DNA of 64,000 nt, taken from assembly GCF_017814945.1 (NCBI RefSeq), contig NZ_JAGIPX010000001.1:248001-312000 (forward strand), in the 5' to 3' direction. Source of the stretch: Paraburkholderia sp. LEh10 (GTDB lineage Bacteria; Pseudomonadota; Gammaproteobacteria; Burkholderiales; Burkholderiaceae). Under the pieces are notes generated by a model. That model had not been told where the DNA came from. It saw only the letters and a program-made list of their open reading frames with translations, and searched no databases. Within the stretch, counting starts at the first letter, position 1. The number at the start of each line of letters is the position of its first letter. A program made the translations under genes and the position numbers. Shown here piece after piece: positions 46,255 through 54,549 of this stretch.

Positions 46255-46785
46255 TTCACATGGCGCATTGCAAGGGCAAGGACTGGCTAAATCTCCTCGC
46301 TTGCCGTGTTTGATCACCGCGCGGGCGCAGCGTCTAACGAGACTTGTCGATCTGTCTCGTGCGCTCGGGGGAGGTTGGATGGAGTGGTCCGGTGAAGAAC
46401 AGCGGCCTGCCGACGCTCCGGGCATCGGCTAAGCGGGAGCCATGAATCCCTTCCGCTGCAGCGTGCGTACGTAATCTGAAGCTTCTTCAGCTCTTCAAAT
46501 TCGTGCCGATCGTGGCCCGCCCTGCTACCGGGCACAAAATCGCGGCGCACGTCTGAGAACGCATTGGCGAAAAGCGCAGGTAGGCACGTCGTTTGCGGCC
46601 ATTGAATATGCAGCCTTTCCCGTACCCCGGTCAGGACGCGCCGATATCGATGGCGACCGCGTGGCGTTTCTAGCGCCTCTTTTACAAGAGACGCGTAACT
46701 GCGTGACTCCAGCCCTCGTGCAGCAAAGCGGCGGACAGTGCCTCTCTATACCTCGAGAGGGCTCGTATCGATCTGGAGTTACATC
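46255..46785. other. 530 bp without a recognisable gene
   Basis: Open frames here, such as minus 46525-46929, are shadow-like. I recognise no repeat or hairpin. It probably contains the promoter for the small membrane protein gene. Confidence 0.35.
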
Positions 46786-47118
46786 ATGAAGGTCATCTTG
46801 GCCACCCGGCAAGCGTTCTGCCTGGTCGGCAACATGTCGGTGGGCGTGACGGCATTTTTCCTCTGGTGTGCAATTGCCGCAGGCGCTGGCTGGATGCTCG
46901 TGCATCTGCCAGATGTCTGGTATGTGCATCTCGGGAATCAGTCGAGCACGGGCTTCGCTGTTGCCGCCATCACATCCTACGCTGTCGTTGCCGGCGCGCT
47001 CTTTCTCGAGTTTTCCTGCGGCGCCCTGCTAATGCTTGCAGACGCATATACGGAAATGCTGCTCTCCGCACGCAAATGGCGCTCGCGACATGCAGCCTCC
47101 GCAATACAGTGTCGTTAG
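46786..47118 (+). CDS. small membrane protein of unknown function
   Basis: A 110-aa protein with two long hydrophobic segments (VGVTAFFLWCAIAAGAGWML and FAVAAITSYAVVAGALFLEF). The short loop between them contains a VWYVHLGNQSS stretch, and the C-terminus is basic. CTGGAG lies 9 bp before the ATG. No family recognised, but the composition and start signal look genuine. Confidence 0.5.
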   Translation: MKVILATRQAFCLVGNMSVGVTAFFLWCAIAAGAGWMLVHLPDVWYVHLGNQSSTGFAVAAITSYAVVAGALFLEFSCGALLMLADAYTEMLLSARKWRSRHAASAIQCR

Positions 47119-47398
47119 CCGCTTGTTATCCGCAAGGCCGGGCTCGAGCCGATTTGCGCGACATCGCAAGCTCCCGGAACGGGTGAAAGTATTCCGCCGC
47201 CGGTCACAGCAGGCATGTCGGGACGACAACGAGCCGCGCAGGCAAAAGCAGCCAGTGCGTCCGTCCGCCTTTGGCCGGCGTTTTATCCTTGAGGAAGGCA
47301 TCGGCGGGCGGAAGACTCTGGAAAGCTGTCGTTGCAGTCGGTTCCTCACCACGCGAGATCGCCTTGTGCACGGGGGCCCCGCAGTGCTGTCATCGCGG

Positions 47399-48169
47399 TC
47401 AAGGCTGGATTCCGTTCAGACCACGGATGCCAGCAAATATCACATCGAGTGTCTGGCTGGCGAGCTGCTCTGACGTCACTTTCGGTGCGCCCAAAGGATT
47501 GATTCTGTAGTCGACGGTCAATGTCGCGACGCCATGCATGCACATCCATGCGACGCGCGCGATGCTAAAGGCGTTCGCCTCGTCCGCCTTGCCCTGGGCG
47601 GCGAGGTAGTCGCTCGCAGCCCGCACGAGCGTGTGATAACACTGGCTCGCGGCATCGTCGAGTTCGGCATGTACCTGCGTCGAGCGGAACTGCGGTGAGA
47701 ACATCAGGTGGAACAGCGTGGGATGAAGCGTCGCGAAGGCCACGTAGTTCGACAACAGCGAACGCAACCGCTGCTCGGCCGACATGCTGGGGCGAAGCCG
47801 GGCAAAGCGGAACTCGGTGAGATCACGGAAGCCGCTGGCCGCGATGGCGGCCAGCAAGCCTTCCTTATTGCCGAAGTGATGCTTGGGCGCGACCTGCGAT
47901 ACGCCCACGCTGCTGGCGATACGCCGCAAACTCAGCTCGGCCAGGCCGACCTCGCTGAGTTGCTGCTTGCCACAGCGCACCAGGACCTCACGCAGGTTGC
48001 CGTGATGATACGGGCGCGGCTCCGCAGTATCGGCCGCTTTGGTGGTTTTTGGCGCGCGGGCGCGCTTCGCAGCGGCTTGACCGGCAGCGTCCTGCTCGAG
48101 CGTCGCTGCGTTACGTGAGGTGCTCGTTCGGCCTCTGGGAGCGCGTTTAGTTCGTGCAGTGTCTTCCAT
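47399..48169 (-). CDS. TetR/AcrR-family regulator with WHG-type C-terminal domain
   Basis: A 256-aa regulator with a ~55-residue basic, Ala/Thr-rich N-terminal extension. The TetR helix-turn-helix follows (PYHHGNLREVLVRCGKQQL, AELSLRRIASSVGVSQVAPK, HHFGNKEGLLAAIAASGF). The C-terminal ligand domain includes FHLMFSPQF and WMCMHGVATLTVDY, as in the TetR_C_33/WHG subgroup. It is downstream of the BKACE gene with a 71-bp gap and likely binds the twin palindromes in the divergent region upstream of that gene. Confidence 0.85.
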   Translation of the reverse strand: MEDTARTKRAPRGRTSTSRNAATLEQDAAGQAAAKRARAPKTTKAADTAEPRPYHHGNLREVLVRCGKQQLSEVGLAELSLRRIASSVGVSQVAPKHHFGNKEGLLAAIAASGFRDLTEFRFARLRPSMSAEQRLRSLLSNYVAFATLHPTLFHLMFSPQFRSTQVHAELDDAASQCYHTLVRAASDYLAAQGKADEANAFSIARVAWMCMHGVATLTVDYRINPLGAPKVTSEQLASQTLDVIFAGIRGLNGIQP

Positions 48170-48240
48170 GCCCGGAATCTTAACACTCAATCAATGGGAC
48201 GCGACCTCCGTCGCGCCCAACGTCGTTGCTGCACGCGCGA

Positions 48241-49128
48241 TCAATGCGGCCGTCGAGGCTGCAAGCCGAGTATCGAGCGGGCTTCATCGGGCGTGGCGAC
48301 TTCGGCGCCCATGCTCGTGATGATGTCGACGGCACGTTTGACGAGCGCTGCATTGCCCGGTGCAAGTTCTCCTTTGCCGAGATACAGGTTGTCTTCCAGG
48401 CCGACGCGGACATGTCCGCCAAGAATCACGCTTTGGGCAACGATCGGAAACTGTGCTCGCGAAATGCCGAACGCCGACCAGCGCGCGTCATCGGGCAGAT
48501 AGCGCTTCATCATCAGAAGGCTCTCTGTATCGGCATCCGCGCCCCACGGCACGCCGAGGCAAAGTTGAAACAGAGGCGCCTCTAGAACACCTTGCGTTTC
48601 GATCAGATGGCGGGCGAGCCGCACGTGCCCGAGGTCGAACACTTCGATTTCCGGCTTGACGCCCGCGCTTTCGACCAGCCTGGCCATCTTGACCAGATGA
48701 TCAGGCACGTTGACGAACGCGCGCTTGCCGAAGTTCATTGTCGCGACATCGAGGCTGCAAATTTCCGGGCGCAATTCGAGCACATGCTGGACGCGCGCTT
48801 CAGGCGTCATCATCGTGCTTTCGTTGCTGCCTTTGTTCGGGTCCTCATCGCTTGGATAGAAGCCGCCGCCCGGCCCCGTCGTCAGATTGATCAGGATCGG
48901 GCATCCGCTTTCGCGGATTCGCGAGACGACTTCCGCGTACAGCGCCAGTTCCGTACTGGGTGCACCCGTCTTCGGGTCGCGCACATGAATGTGCGCAATG
49001 CTCGCGCCGGCCTCGTAAGCCGCGATCGCCTCATTCGCGATTTGAGCCGGCGTAACGGGCACTGCGGGGTTGAGGCGCGGCGTATCGCCGTTTCCAGTCA
49101 GTGCACAAGTGACAATTGTCTTGTTCAT
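48241..49128 (-). CDS. 3-keto-5-aminohexanoate cleavage family enzyme (BKACE)
   Basis: A 295-aa beta-keto acid cleavage enzyme. The start MNKTIVTCALTGNGDTPRLN, the metal site ASIAHIHVRDPKTGAPS, LINLTTGPGG, CSLDVATMNFGKRAFVN and LGHVRLARHL all match the DUF849 TIM-barrel family. These Zn enzymes condense a beta-keto acid with acetyl-CoA to give a CoA ester and acetoacetate; substrates range from 3-keto-5-aminohexanoate to dehydrocarnitine. The specificity cannot be read by eye. It is divergent from enoyl-CoA hydratase and CoA-transferase genes. Confidence 0.88.
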   Translation of the reverse strand: MNKTIVTCALTGNGDTPRLNPAVPVTPAQIANEAIAAYEAGASIAHIHVRDPKTGAPSTELALYAEVVSRIRESGCPILINLTTGPGGGFYPSDEDPNKGSNESTMMTPEARVQHVLELRPEICSLDVATMNFGKRAFVNVPDHLVKMARLVESAGVKPEIEVFDLGHVRLARHLIETQGVLEAPLFQLCLGVPWGADADTESLLMMKRYLPDDARWSAFGISRAQFPIVAQSVILGGHVRVGLEDNLYLGKGELAPGNAALVKRAVDIITSMGAEVATPDEARSILGLQPRRPH

Positions 49129-49189
49129 CGTAGCGGTCGCTCAGAAGATGGATCGGAACATGGAATCGAAAGCGCTGTTGCTCGTCGCG

Positions 49190-49411
49190 TCATGCGTGGC
49201 GAGCGTGCAGAGGCGGCCATGCGCAGCGTCCGTATGCTGCCGCGCCGCGCGGCTGTGCTGACGCGATACTGCGCCCCTTTCTCTGCACGCGGTTCGAGAT
49301 CGCCTGCGCACGCGGCGCAAAACGAAGTGTGATGTGCGGACGTGAAGCAAATGCAACGGATGAGTGCCTGGGCGCAGTGGCCTTCGCGGCGGGAATAGTC
49401 TTGTCAATCAT
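49190..49411 (-). pseudogene. possible start of a lost CoA-transferase-like gene
   Basis: AGAAGGAGACGAAGC precedes an ATG at 49411 (minus strand) that opens MIDKTIPAAKATA, similar to the first residues of 3-oxoacid CoA-transferase subunit A. The frame then becomes Arg/Ser-rich and unconvincing. This looks like a good start with a lost body. Very tentative. Confidence 0.25.
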
Positions 49412-49465
49412 GCTTCGTCTCCTTCTTTGTGGACCTGCGCAGCGCATGGTCCGAATTTCCGAGCA

Positions 49466-49487
49466 AATATTAACATCGTTATGATTG
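49466..49487. promoter_or_regulatory. candidate TetR operator 1
   Basis: AATATTAACATCGTTATGAT contains the palindrome TAAC-ATC-GTTA. A copy with three differences over 22 bp is at 49686-49707. It lies just upstream of the ribosome site at 49411-49425 on the minus strand. Confidence 0.55.
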
Positions 49488-49685
49488 ACGTCAAGACGGA
49501 TTGTCGGCCGATCTGTCTTGACCAGGAAGGAACGTCTTTCCGCCACTTCACTAGACCTTCGTATCGTGCAGGGAAAGTCGCGTATTTGTCGGACGTGACG
49601 CGTCCATTCCTTTGGCAGTGCCCTTCGGACAGTCTGTGCCAAAAACCATCACTCGCTGCTAGGGGAATCCCCGTATATTGAGCGC

Positions 49686-49707
49686 AATATTAACGGCGTT
49701 AGGATTG
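49686..49707. promoter_or_regulatory. candidate TetR operator 2
   Basis: AATATTAACGGCGTTAGGAT contains TAAC-GGC-GTTA, matching the first site at 49466 in the same orientation with 220-bp spacing (about 21 helical turns). It is 120 bp upstream of the enoyl-CoA hydratase start. Confidence 0.55.
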
Positions 49708-49826
49708 GTTCCGTCGGCATCTCCAAAAGGCCGCACATCCATGCCTGTCGTCTCGCGCTCGTATCGACCGGGATGAACCTGTAATCAACCTGCCGGTAAC
49801 ACCACGGCCCTCATGCAGGACGAGAA

Positions 49827-50594
49827 ATGAGCACTGTTTTATTTGAAAAGGATGGCGCGGTCGGCGTCGTGACCATGTCGAACCCGCCTCACAATCTGAT
49901 CGGGAACACCTTCATGACCGATCTGATCGGTGCATATACACGCGCAGTAGAAGAGGGCTGTCGAGCAATCCTGCTGCGTAGCGCGATGCGCCACTTCTGC
50001 GCTGGCGCCGATGTCGGAGGCTTTGACGAGGGCGGCGGACGGCGACACGATCAGGCTTCGTTCGAGTCGCTGCTGGATTCGCTCGAAAACGTACCGGTTC
50101 CAACGGTCGCGGCGGTGCACGGGGGCGCGCTGGGCGGTGGCTTCGAGCTCGCGCTGACGTGCGACATGATCGTGGCCGCCGACACGGCATTCTTCGGCAT
50201 GGCAGAAGCCTCGCTCGGCCTGCTGCCGCTGCTCGGCGGCGTGCAGCGCGTCGCTCAGCGCGTAGGCCCTGCGCGAGCGAAGGAAATGGGCATGTTCGGA
50301 CGCCGGCATGACCCTGCCGTACTTGAGCGTTGGGGGGTGGTGAATCTCGTGACCGCGGAATCGGAGCTGCCTGCCGTATCGATGTCGTGGGCGCGGCAGC
50401 TCGCGGCGGGCCCGACCGTTGCACTCAGGGGCATCAAGCAGCTCGCGAATCTGTCGGCGCGCAACGGCATTGCTGCGGCGGACGCGCAGCAGATCGAGAT
50501 CAGCAACGTCATGTGGGCGAGCGCGGACCAGAAACGCGGTCTCGATGCCTTCGCAAAGACAGGGCCGGGTTCGGCCGTGTTCGAGGGGAACTGA
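49827..50594 (+). CDS. enoyl-CoA hydratase/isomerase family protein
   Basis: A 255-aa crotonase-fold protein. The oxyanion-hole segments are ILLRSAMRHFCAGADVGGFDEG and VAAVHGGALGGGFELALTCDMIVA. ASLGLLPLLGGVQRVAQRVG follows, where one position usually holding catalytic Glu (GLlPg.GGtQRL) reads Leu rather than Pro-Gly, so the reaction may be atypical. The stop overlaps the CoA-transferase start (TGATG), implying coupling. Likely acts on a CoA ester made by that transferase. Confidence 0.85.
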   Translation: MSTVLFEKDGAVGVVTMSNPPHNLIGNTFMTDLIGAYTRAVEEGCRAILLRSAMRHFCAGADVGGFDEGGGRRHDQASFESLLDSLENVPVPTVAAVHGGALGGGFELALTCDMIVAADTAFFGMAEASLGLLPLLGGVQRVAQRVGPARAKEMGMFGRRHDPAVLERWGVVNLVTAESELPAVSMSWARQLAAGPTVALRGIKQLANLSARNGIAAADAQQIEISNVMWASADQKRGLDAFAKTGPGSAVFEGN

Positions 50595-51832
50595 TGATGG
50601 GCGCACCACTTGAAGGGCTGAAAATCATCGACTTCACGCGTGTACTCGCGGGTCCGCACTGCACCAAGACGCTGCGCGATCTGGGCGCGGAAGTGATCAA
50701 GATTGAGCCGCCGCGCGGCGATACTTCGCGGATAGGCGTTCCGCAAGTCGGCACCATGTCCGTCTATTACGCGCAGCAAAACGCGGGAAAACGCAATCTC
50801 AGTCTCGACCTGAACTGGCCGGAGGCACGCGAGATCGCAGCCGGGCTCTGCCGCGACGCCGATGTGATCGTCGAGAACTTTCGCCCCGGCACGCTGGGCC
50901 GCTTCGGCCTTGGGTATGAACAGGTAAAGGAATTCAACCCGTCTGTCGTGTACGTATCGATGAGCGGGTATGGTCAGACGGGTCCGTGGCGAAACCGGCC
51001 GGCCTATGCGCCGACGGTTCAGGCGGAGACCGGGCTGACCGACATCCTGCGTGACCACTATGGCTTCGATGATGACGCATTGCGAAACGACGCGTGCAGT
51101 CATGGCGACGTGTACATGGGCCTGCACGGTGTGATCGCCGTTCTCGCGGCGCTGCAGCAGCGGAACCGGACGGGCGAAGGCCAGCACGTCGACGTAGCGA
51201 TGGCGGCGACGATGCTCGCAGTCAATGAGCGGGCGGCCGAGCAACTGTCGGGTATCGACGGCAATGGCGAGCCGCCCGCGTTGAGCGCGCCGGAGTCGCA
51301 CATCTTCCATCTGCCGGACGGCCGTCATGTGACGATCGCGGCGAGCCCCATCTATTCGCCCGTATTCGTCAGCTACTGTTCGATGATGCGCCGCACGGAT
51401 CTCTTGACGGATCCGCGCTTCGCAACGGCGAACCTGCGCAGGCAGAATCTCGATGCGCTGCTGGCCGAAGTGCGCGCGTGGATTCTGACGTTCAACGATC
51501 TGGATGAACTGCAGGCGCAGGTCAGCGAGCGAGGGCTGGCGATCGGCGTCGTGCGCAGCACGAACGAGCTGGCCGAATCGGAGTGGGCCAAACATTGGGG
51601 CGCAATCGTCGATGTCGACGACCGGGCGGGAGGCACGTTGAGGATGCCTGGGCCGCCGTGGCGTTTCAGCGGCGCAACTTTGCCGCCACCGGGCGTTCCC
51701 GCATTTCAGGGCGAACACAACGTCGAGTTGCTCGCGGAACGCAATATCGATCCAGCCGTGATTCAGTCGCTCAGAAAGCGGGGCGTTTTGTTGAGCCGGC
51801 GCACACCGCGTGGTGCATTCGACGAAGTCTGA
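50594..51832 (+). CDS. CaiB/BaiF-family (family III) CoA-transferase
   Basis: A 412-aa family III CoA-transferase. LEGLKIIDFTRVLAGPHCTKTLRDLGAEVIKIEPPRGD, NAGKRNLSLDLNWPEAR, DVIVENFRPGTLGRFGLGYE and SMSGYGQTGPWRNRPAY are classic. The catalytic Asp is in SHGDVYMGLHGVIAVLAAL, and the C-terminus has the RMPGPPWRFSGAT block. ATGs at 50594 and 50597 are both possible. It activates a carboxylic acid as its CoA thioester, probably the entry step of this cluster. Confidence 0.88.
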   Translation: MMGAPLEGLKIIDFTRVLAGPHCTKTLRDLGAEVIKIEPPRGDTSRIGVPQVGTMSVYYAQQNAGKRNLSLDLNWPEAREIAAGLCRDADVIVENFRPGTLGRFGLGYEQVKEFNPSVVYVSMSGYGQTGPWRNRPAYAPTVQAETGLTDILRDHYGFDDDALRNDACSHGDVYMGLHGVIAVLAALQQRNRTGEGQHVDVAMAATMLAVNERAAEQLSGIDGNGEPPALSAPESHIFHLPDGRHVTIAASPIYSPVFVSYCSMMRRTDLLTDPRFATANLRRQNLDALLAEVRAWILTFNDLDELQAQVSERGLAIGVVRSTNELAESEWAKHWGAIVDVDDRAGGTLRMPGPPWRFSGATLPPPGVPAFQGEHNVELLAERNIDPAVIQSLRKRGVLLSRRTPRGAFDEV

Positions 51833-51951
51833 TTCTATTGAGGGTAATGAGGCACGTGGTTCTCTGATTCAAGTGCATGTGCACAGACAGTGTGTGCCTC
51901 GCGAACCTCGCATCATCCAATCCGCTATTGCAATAGCTTCGGAGGCAGTTC

Positions 51952-52920
51952 ATGCCATTACCGCCAGTTCTCGCGAATCGGCTTTCGATTCCTGTCGTCG
52001 CATCGCCACTTTTTATCATCTCGAACCCGGACCTGGTCATTGCGCAATGCAAGGCGGGCGTCGTGGGTTCGTTTCCCGCGCTCAATGCACGCCCGGAGGG
52101 CGCGCTCGACGAATGGCTCGACAGGATTACCACCGCTTTGGCGGAACATGACGCGGAGCATCCTGAGCACCCATGCGCGCCGTACGCCGTGAATCAGATC
52201 GTTCACAAGTCGAACGATCGGCTCGAAACGGATATGGCGGTGTGCGAGAAGTACAAGGTGCCGGTCGTCATTACGTCGCTGGGCGCGCGGCAGGAAATCA
52301 ACGATGCCGTGCATCGCTGGGGCGGGATCGTTCTCCATGATGTGATCAACGATACCTTCGCGCGTAAGGCCATCGAGAAGGGCGCGGACGGCCTCATTGC
52401 GGTCGCCGCGGGCGCCGGCGGCCATGCCGGCGTGACATCGCCGTTCGCACTTGTGCAGGAGATCCGCGAGTGGTTCGATGGACCGTTGTTGCTGTCGGGC
52501 GCAATTGCCGGCGGCAATGCGATTCTTGCGGCGCAAGCGACGGGCGCCGACCTTGCCTATGTGGGCAGCGCGTTCATCGCCACTGAAGAAGCGAACGCCG
52601 CCGAAGGCTACAAGCGGGCCATTGTCGAAGGCGCAGCATCCGACATCGTCTACACGAACCTGTTCTCCGGCGTGCATGGCAACTATCTGCGCAAGAGCAT
52701 CGTCGCGGCCGGCCTCGATCCCGACGATCTGCCCGAATCCGATGCTTCGAAGATGAGCTTTGGTTCGGGTAGCAGCGCGCGATACAAGGTCTGGCGAGAT
52801 GTATGGGGCGCCGGGCAGGGAATCGGCGCGATCAAGGAGATCGTTCCTGCCGCCGATCTGATCGATCGATTCAAGGCGGAATATGACCACGCGCGTCGCC
52901 GTCTGTCGCTCCCAACCTGA
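51952..52920 (+). CDS. nitronate monooxygenase family flavoprotein
   Basis: A 322-aa FMN-dependent TIM-barrel protein of the NMO/2-nitropropane dioxygenase family. SIPVVASPLFIISNPDLVIAQCKAGVVGSFPALNARP at the N-terminus, VVITSLGARQEINDAVHRWG, AAGAGGHAGVTSPFALVQEIR (His catalytic in GAGGHAG) and LLLSGAIAGGNAILAAQATGADLAYVGSAFIA match the family. It oxidises alkyl nitronates or detoxifies propionate-3-nitronate in known members. It lies 119 bp after the CoA-transferase gene and 104 bp before the MHS transporter gene. Confidence 0.87.
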   Translation: MPLPPVLANRLSIPVVASPLFIISNPDLVIAQCKAGVVGSFPALNARPEGALDEWLDRITTALAEHDAEHPEHPCAPYAVNQIVHKSNDRLETDMAVCEKYKVPVVITSLGARQEINDAVHRWGGIVLHDVINDTFARKAIEKGADGLIAVAAGAGGHAGVTSPFALVQEIREWFDGPLLLSGAIAGGNAILAAQATGADLAYVGSAFIATEEANAAEGYKRAIVEGAASDIVYTNLFSGVHGNYLRKSIVAAGLDPDDLPESDASKMSFGSGSSARYKVWRDVWGAGQGIGAIKEIVPAADLIDRFKAEYDHARRRLSLPT

Positions 52921-53024
52921 CGGGGCGCAAGGCGGATCTCGGCGCAACGCGCATTCATGAGCAGCACATCGAGCAGGTACGGTTAGTCGACGCGCTGACC
53001 GTACTCACGCAAGTGGAGACAGAT

Positions 53025-54365
53025 ATGAGCAACACGATACACACGGCACACGCCGGTGCGAGCGCAACCGAAGGCGGTCACGAGCGCACGGCAAGCGATC
53101 GGCAGCGGCTGCGCAAAGCGGTGCTGGCGAGCGGCTTTGGAACGCTGGTCGAGTACTTCGACTTCAGCCTCTATGCGTTCTTTGCCACGGTAATCGCCGA
53201 CACCTTCTTTCCGGCGCAAAACCCGACCAGTGCGCTTCTCTATACCTTCGTCATCTTCGGCGTTTCGTTCGTGATGCGGCCGCTCGGCGGCATCCTGCTC
53301 GGGCATATCGGCGACCGGATCGGCCGGCGGCCTGCACTCGGGCTGTCGGTGGGCGGCATGGCGCTGGCGAGCGCGTTGATCGGCTGCGTTCCGTCGTATG
53401 CGCAGATCGGCGTGGCGGCGCCGCTATTGCTGCTCGCTCTGCGTTGCATCCAGGGCCTGTCGGCAGGCGGCGAGCCCGGCGGCGCGGCAGCTTACGTGAT
53501 CGAGGTCGCGCCCGCGCATTCGCGTGGTTATCTCTGCGGGCTCGTAAGCATGGGCGCGACGGCGGGCACCTTGCTGGGCGCGGCGACGAGTGCTTTCGTG
53601 CATACGGCGTTCGATGCCGCGACGCTTTCCGCGTGGGCGTGGCGCCTGCCGTTTCTCGTTTCATTGCCGTTGGGCGTCGTCACGCTCGTGTTGCGCTCGC
53701 GCATGGAGGAGTCGAAGGCATTCACCCGCGCCGAGGAAAGCGGCAAGCTGGAGCGCATGCCCGCGCTGACGATCTTGCGAGACAACCTGCGTGAAGTAAT
53801 GACCGTCTGCGGTTTGTCGCTCGGCGGGCTGATGCTGTTCTACATCACGATCGCCTATATGCCGACGTACTTCCTGCGCGAACACCTGATGTCGCGCACG
53901 GGCGCGGCCTGGTCGACCACGCTGATGCTGCTCGGTTGCATGCTCGCGATACCGGTGTGGGCGCGATTGTCGGACCGGTTCGGCAGGCGTCCGCTGCTGC
54001 TCATCTCCTTCATTGGCACGGCATTGGGAGCGTACCCCGCGTTTCTCGTCATGCCATGGTCCGTTACGACCGCCGCGATTGCGCAAATCGTACTCGGCCA
54101 GATACTCGCGATCTGGTTGAGCATCGCGTTCGCAACTTACTGCGAGCAGTTCCCGACGCGTGTCCGTTCGAGTGGCGTCAGTCTCGGCTACAACCTCGGA
54201 TCGATGATTGCCGCGGGCCCCGCGCCGTACCTCGCCACGTGGCTCATTCCCATCATCGGCCGGGTCCATGCGCCGGCGCTGATGCTGATCGTTTTTGCGC
54301 TTGTTTCCGTGGTTGCGACCTGGTTGACGCGGGAGACTGCCGGCCAGCCGCTCGTCGGAGATTGA
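53025..54365 (+). CDS. MFS transporter, metabolite:H+ symporter (MHS) family
   Basis: A 446-aa transporter. SGFGTLVEYFDFSLYAFFATVIADTFF, GVSFVMRPLGGILLGHIGDRIGRRPALGLS, LRCIQGLSAGGEPGGAAAYVIEVAPAHSRGYL and PTYFLREHL are MHS signatures shared with proline/betaine, citrate and shikimate transporters. GTGGAGACA precedes ATG 53025. It is probably the uptake system for the substrate of the CoA-transferase/BKACE cluster. Confidence 0.86.
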   Translation: MSNTIHTAHAGASATEGGHERTASDRQRLRKAVLASGFGTLVEYFDFSLYAFFATVIADTFFPAQNPTSALLYTFVIFGVSFVMRPLGGILLGHIGDRIGRRPALGLSVGGMALASALIGCVPSYAQIGVAAPLLLLALRCIQGLSAGGEPGGAAAYVIEVAPAHSRGYLCGLVSMGATAGTLLGAATSAFVHTAFDAATLSAWAWRLPFLVSLPLGVVTLVLRSRMEESKAFTRAEESGKLERMPALTILRDNLREVMTVCGLSLGGLMLFYITIAYMPTYFLREHLMSRTGAAWSTTLMLLGCMLAIPVWARLSDRFGRRPLLLISFIGTALGAYPAFLVMPWSVTTAAIAQIVLGQILAIWLSIAFATYCEQFPTRVRSSGVSLGYNLGSMIAAGPAPYLATWLIPIIGRVHAPALMLIVFALVSVVATWLTRETAGQPLVGD

Positions 54366-54549
54366 CGTTCGCTTCGCGCGCGAAGCAAAAACCCGTTGTT
54401 TCAGGCACTTTTGGCCGTACGGAAGCCTGATCGCTTCGCGCTTGCCAGGCACGGCCGCTCAGTCCGTCGAGCCGAGGCGGACGCGCACGTCAGGCCGGGA
54501 CGCAGCGGGAATGAAGGTTCACGGCCCAATACCAGCAGACATCACAGGA

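Larger units (their letters stand above)
49129..49826. other. 700-bp divergent regulatory gap
   Basis: This region separates the BKACE gene from the enoyl-CoA hydratase gene. It holds two matching TAAC-N3-GTTA palindromes and one orphan ribosome site with a CoA-transferase-like start. The left half (49129-49400) is unassigned. Confidence 0.45.

Noticed and set aside
50255..51718. 487-codon minus-strand frame opposite the CoA-transferase
   Set aside because: No family features, and the opposite strand has an unmistakable CaiB-type protein.
54370..54395. GCTTCGCGCGCGAAGC palindrome followed by AAAAA after the MHS gene
   Set aside because: The A tract is on the wrong side for a plus-strand intrinsic terminator, and the stem has almost no loop, so I did not call a terminator.
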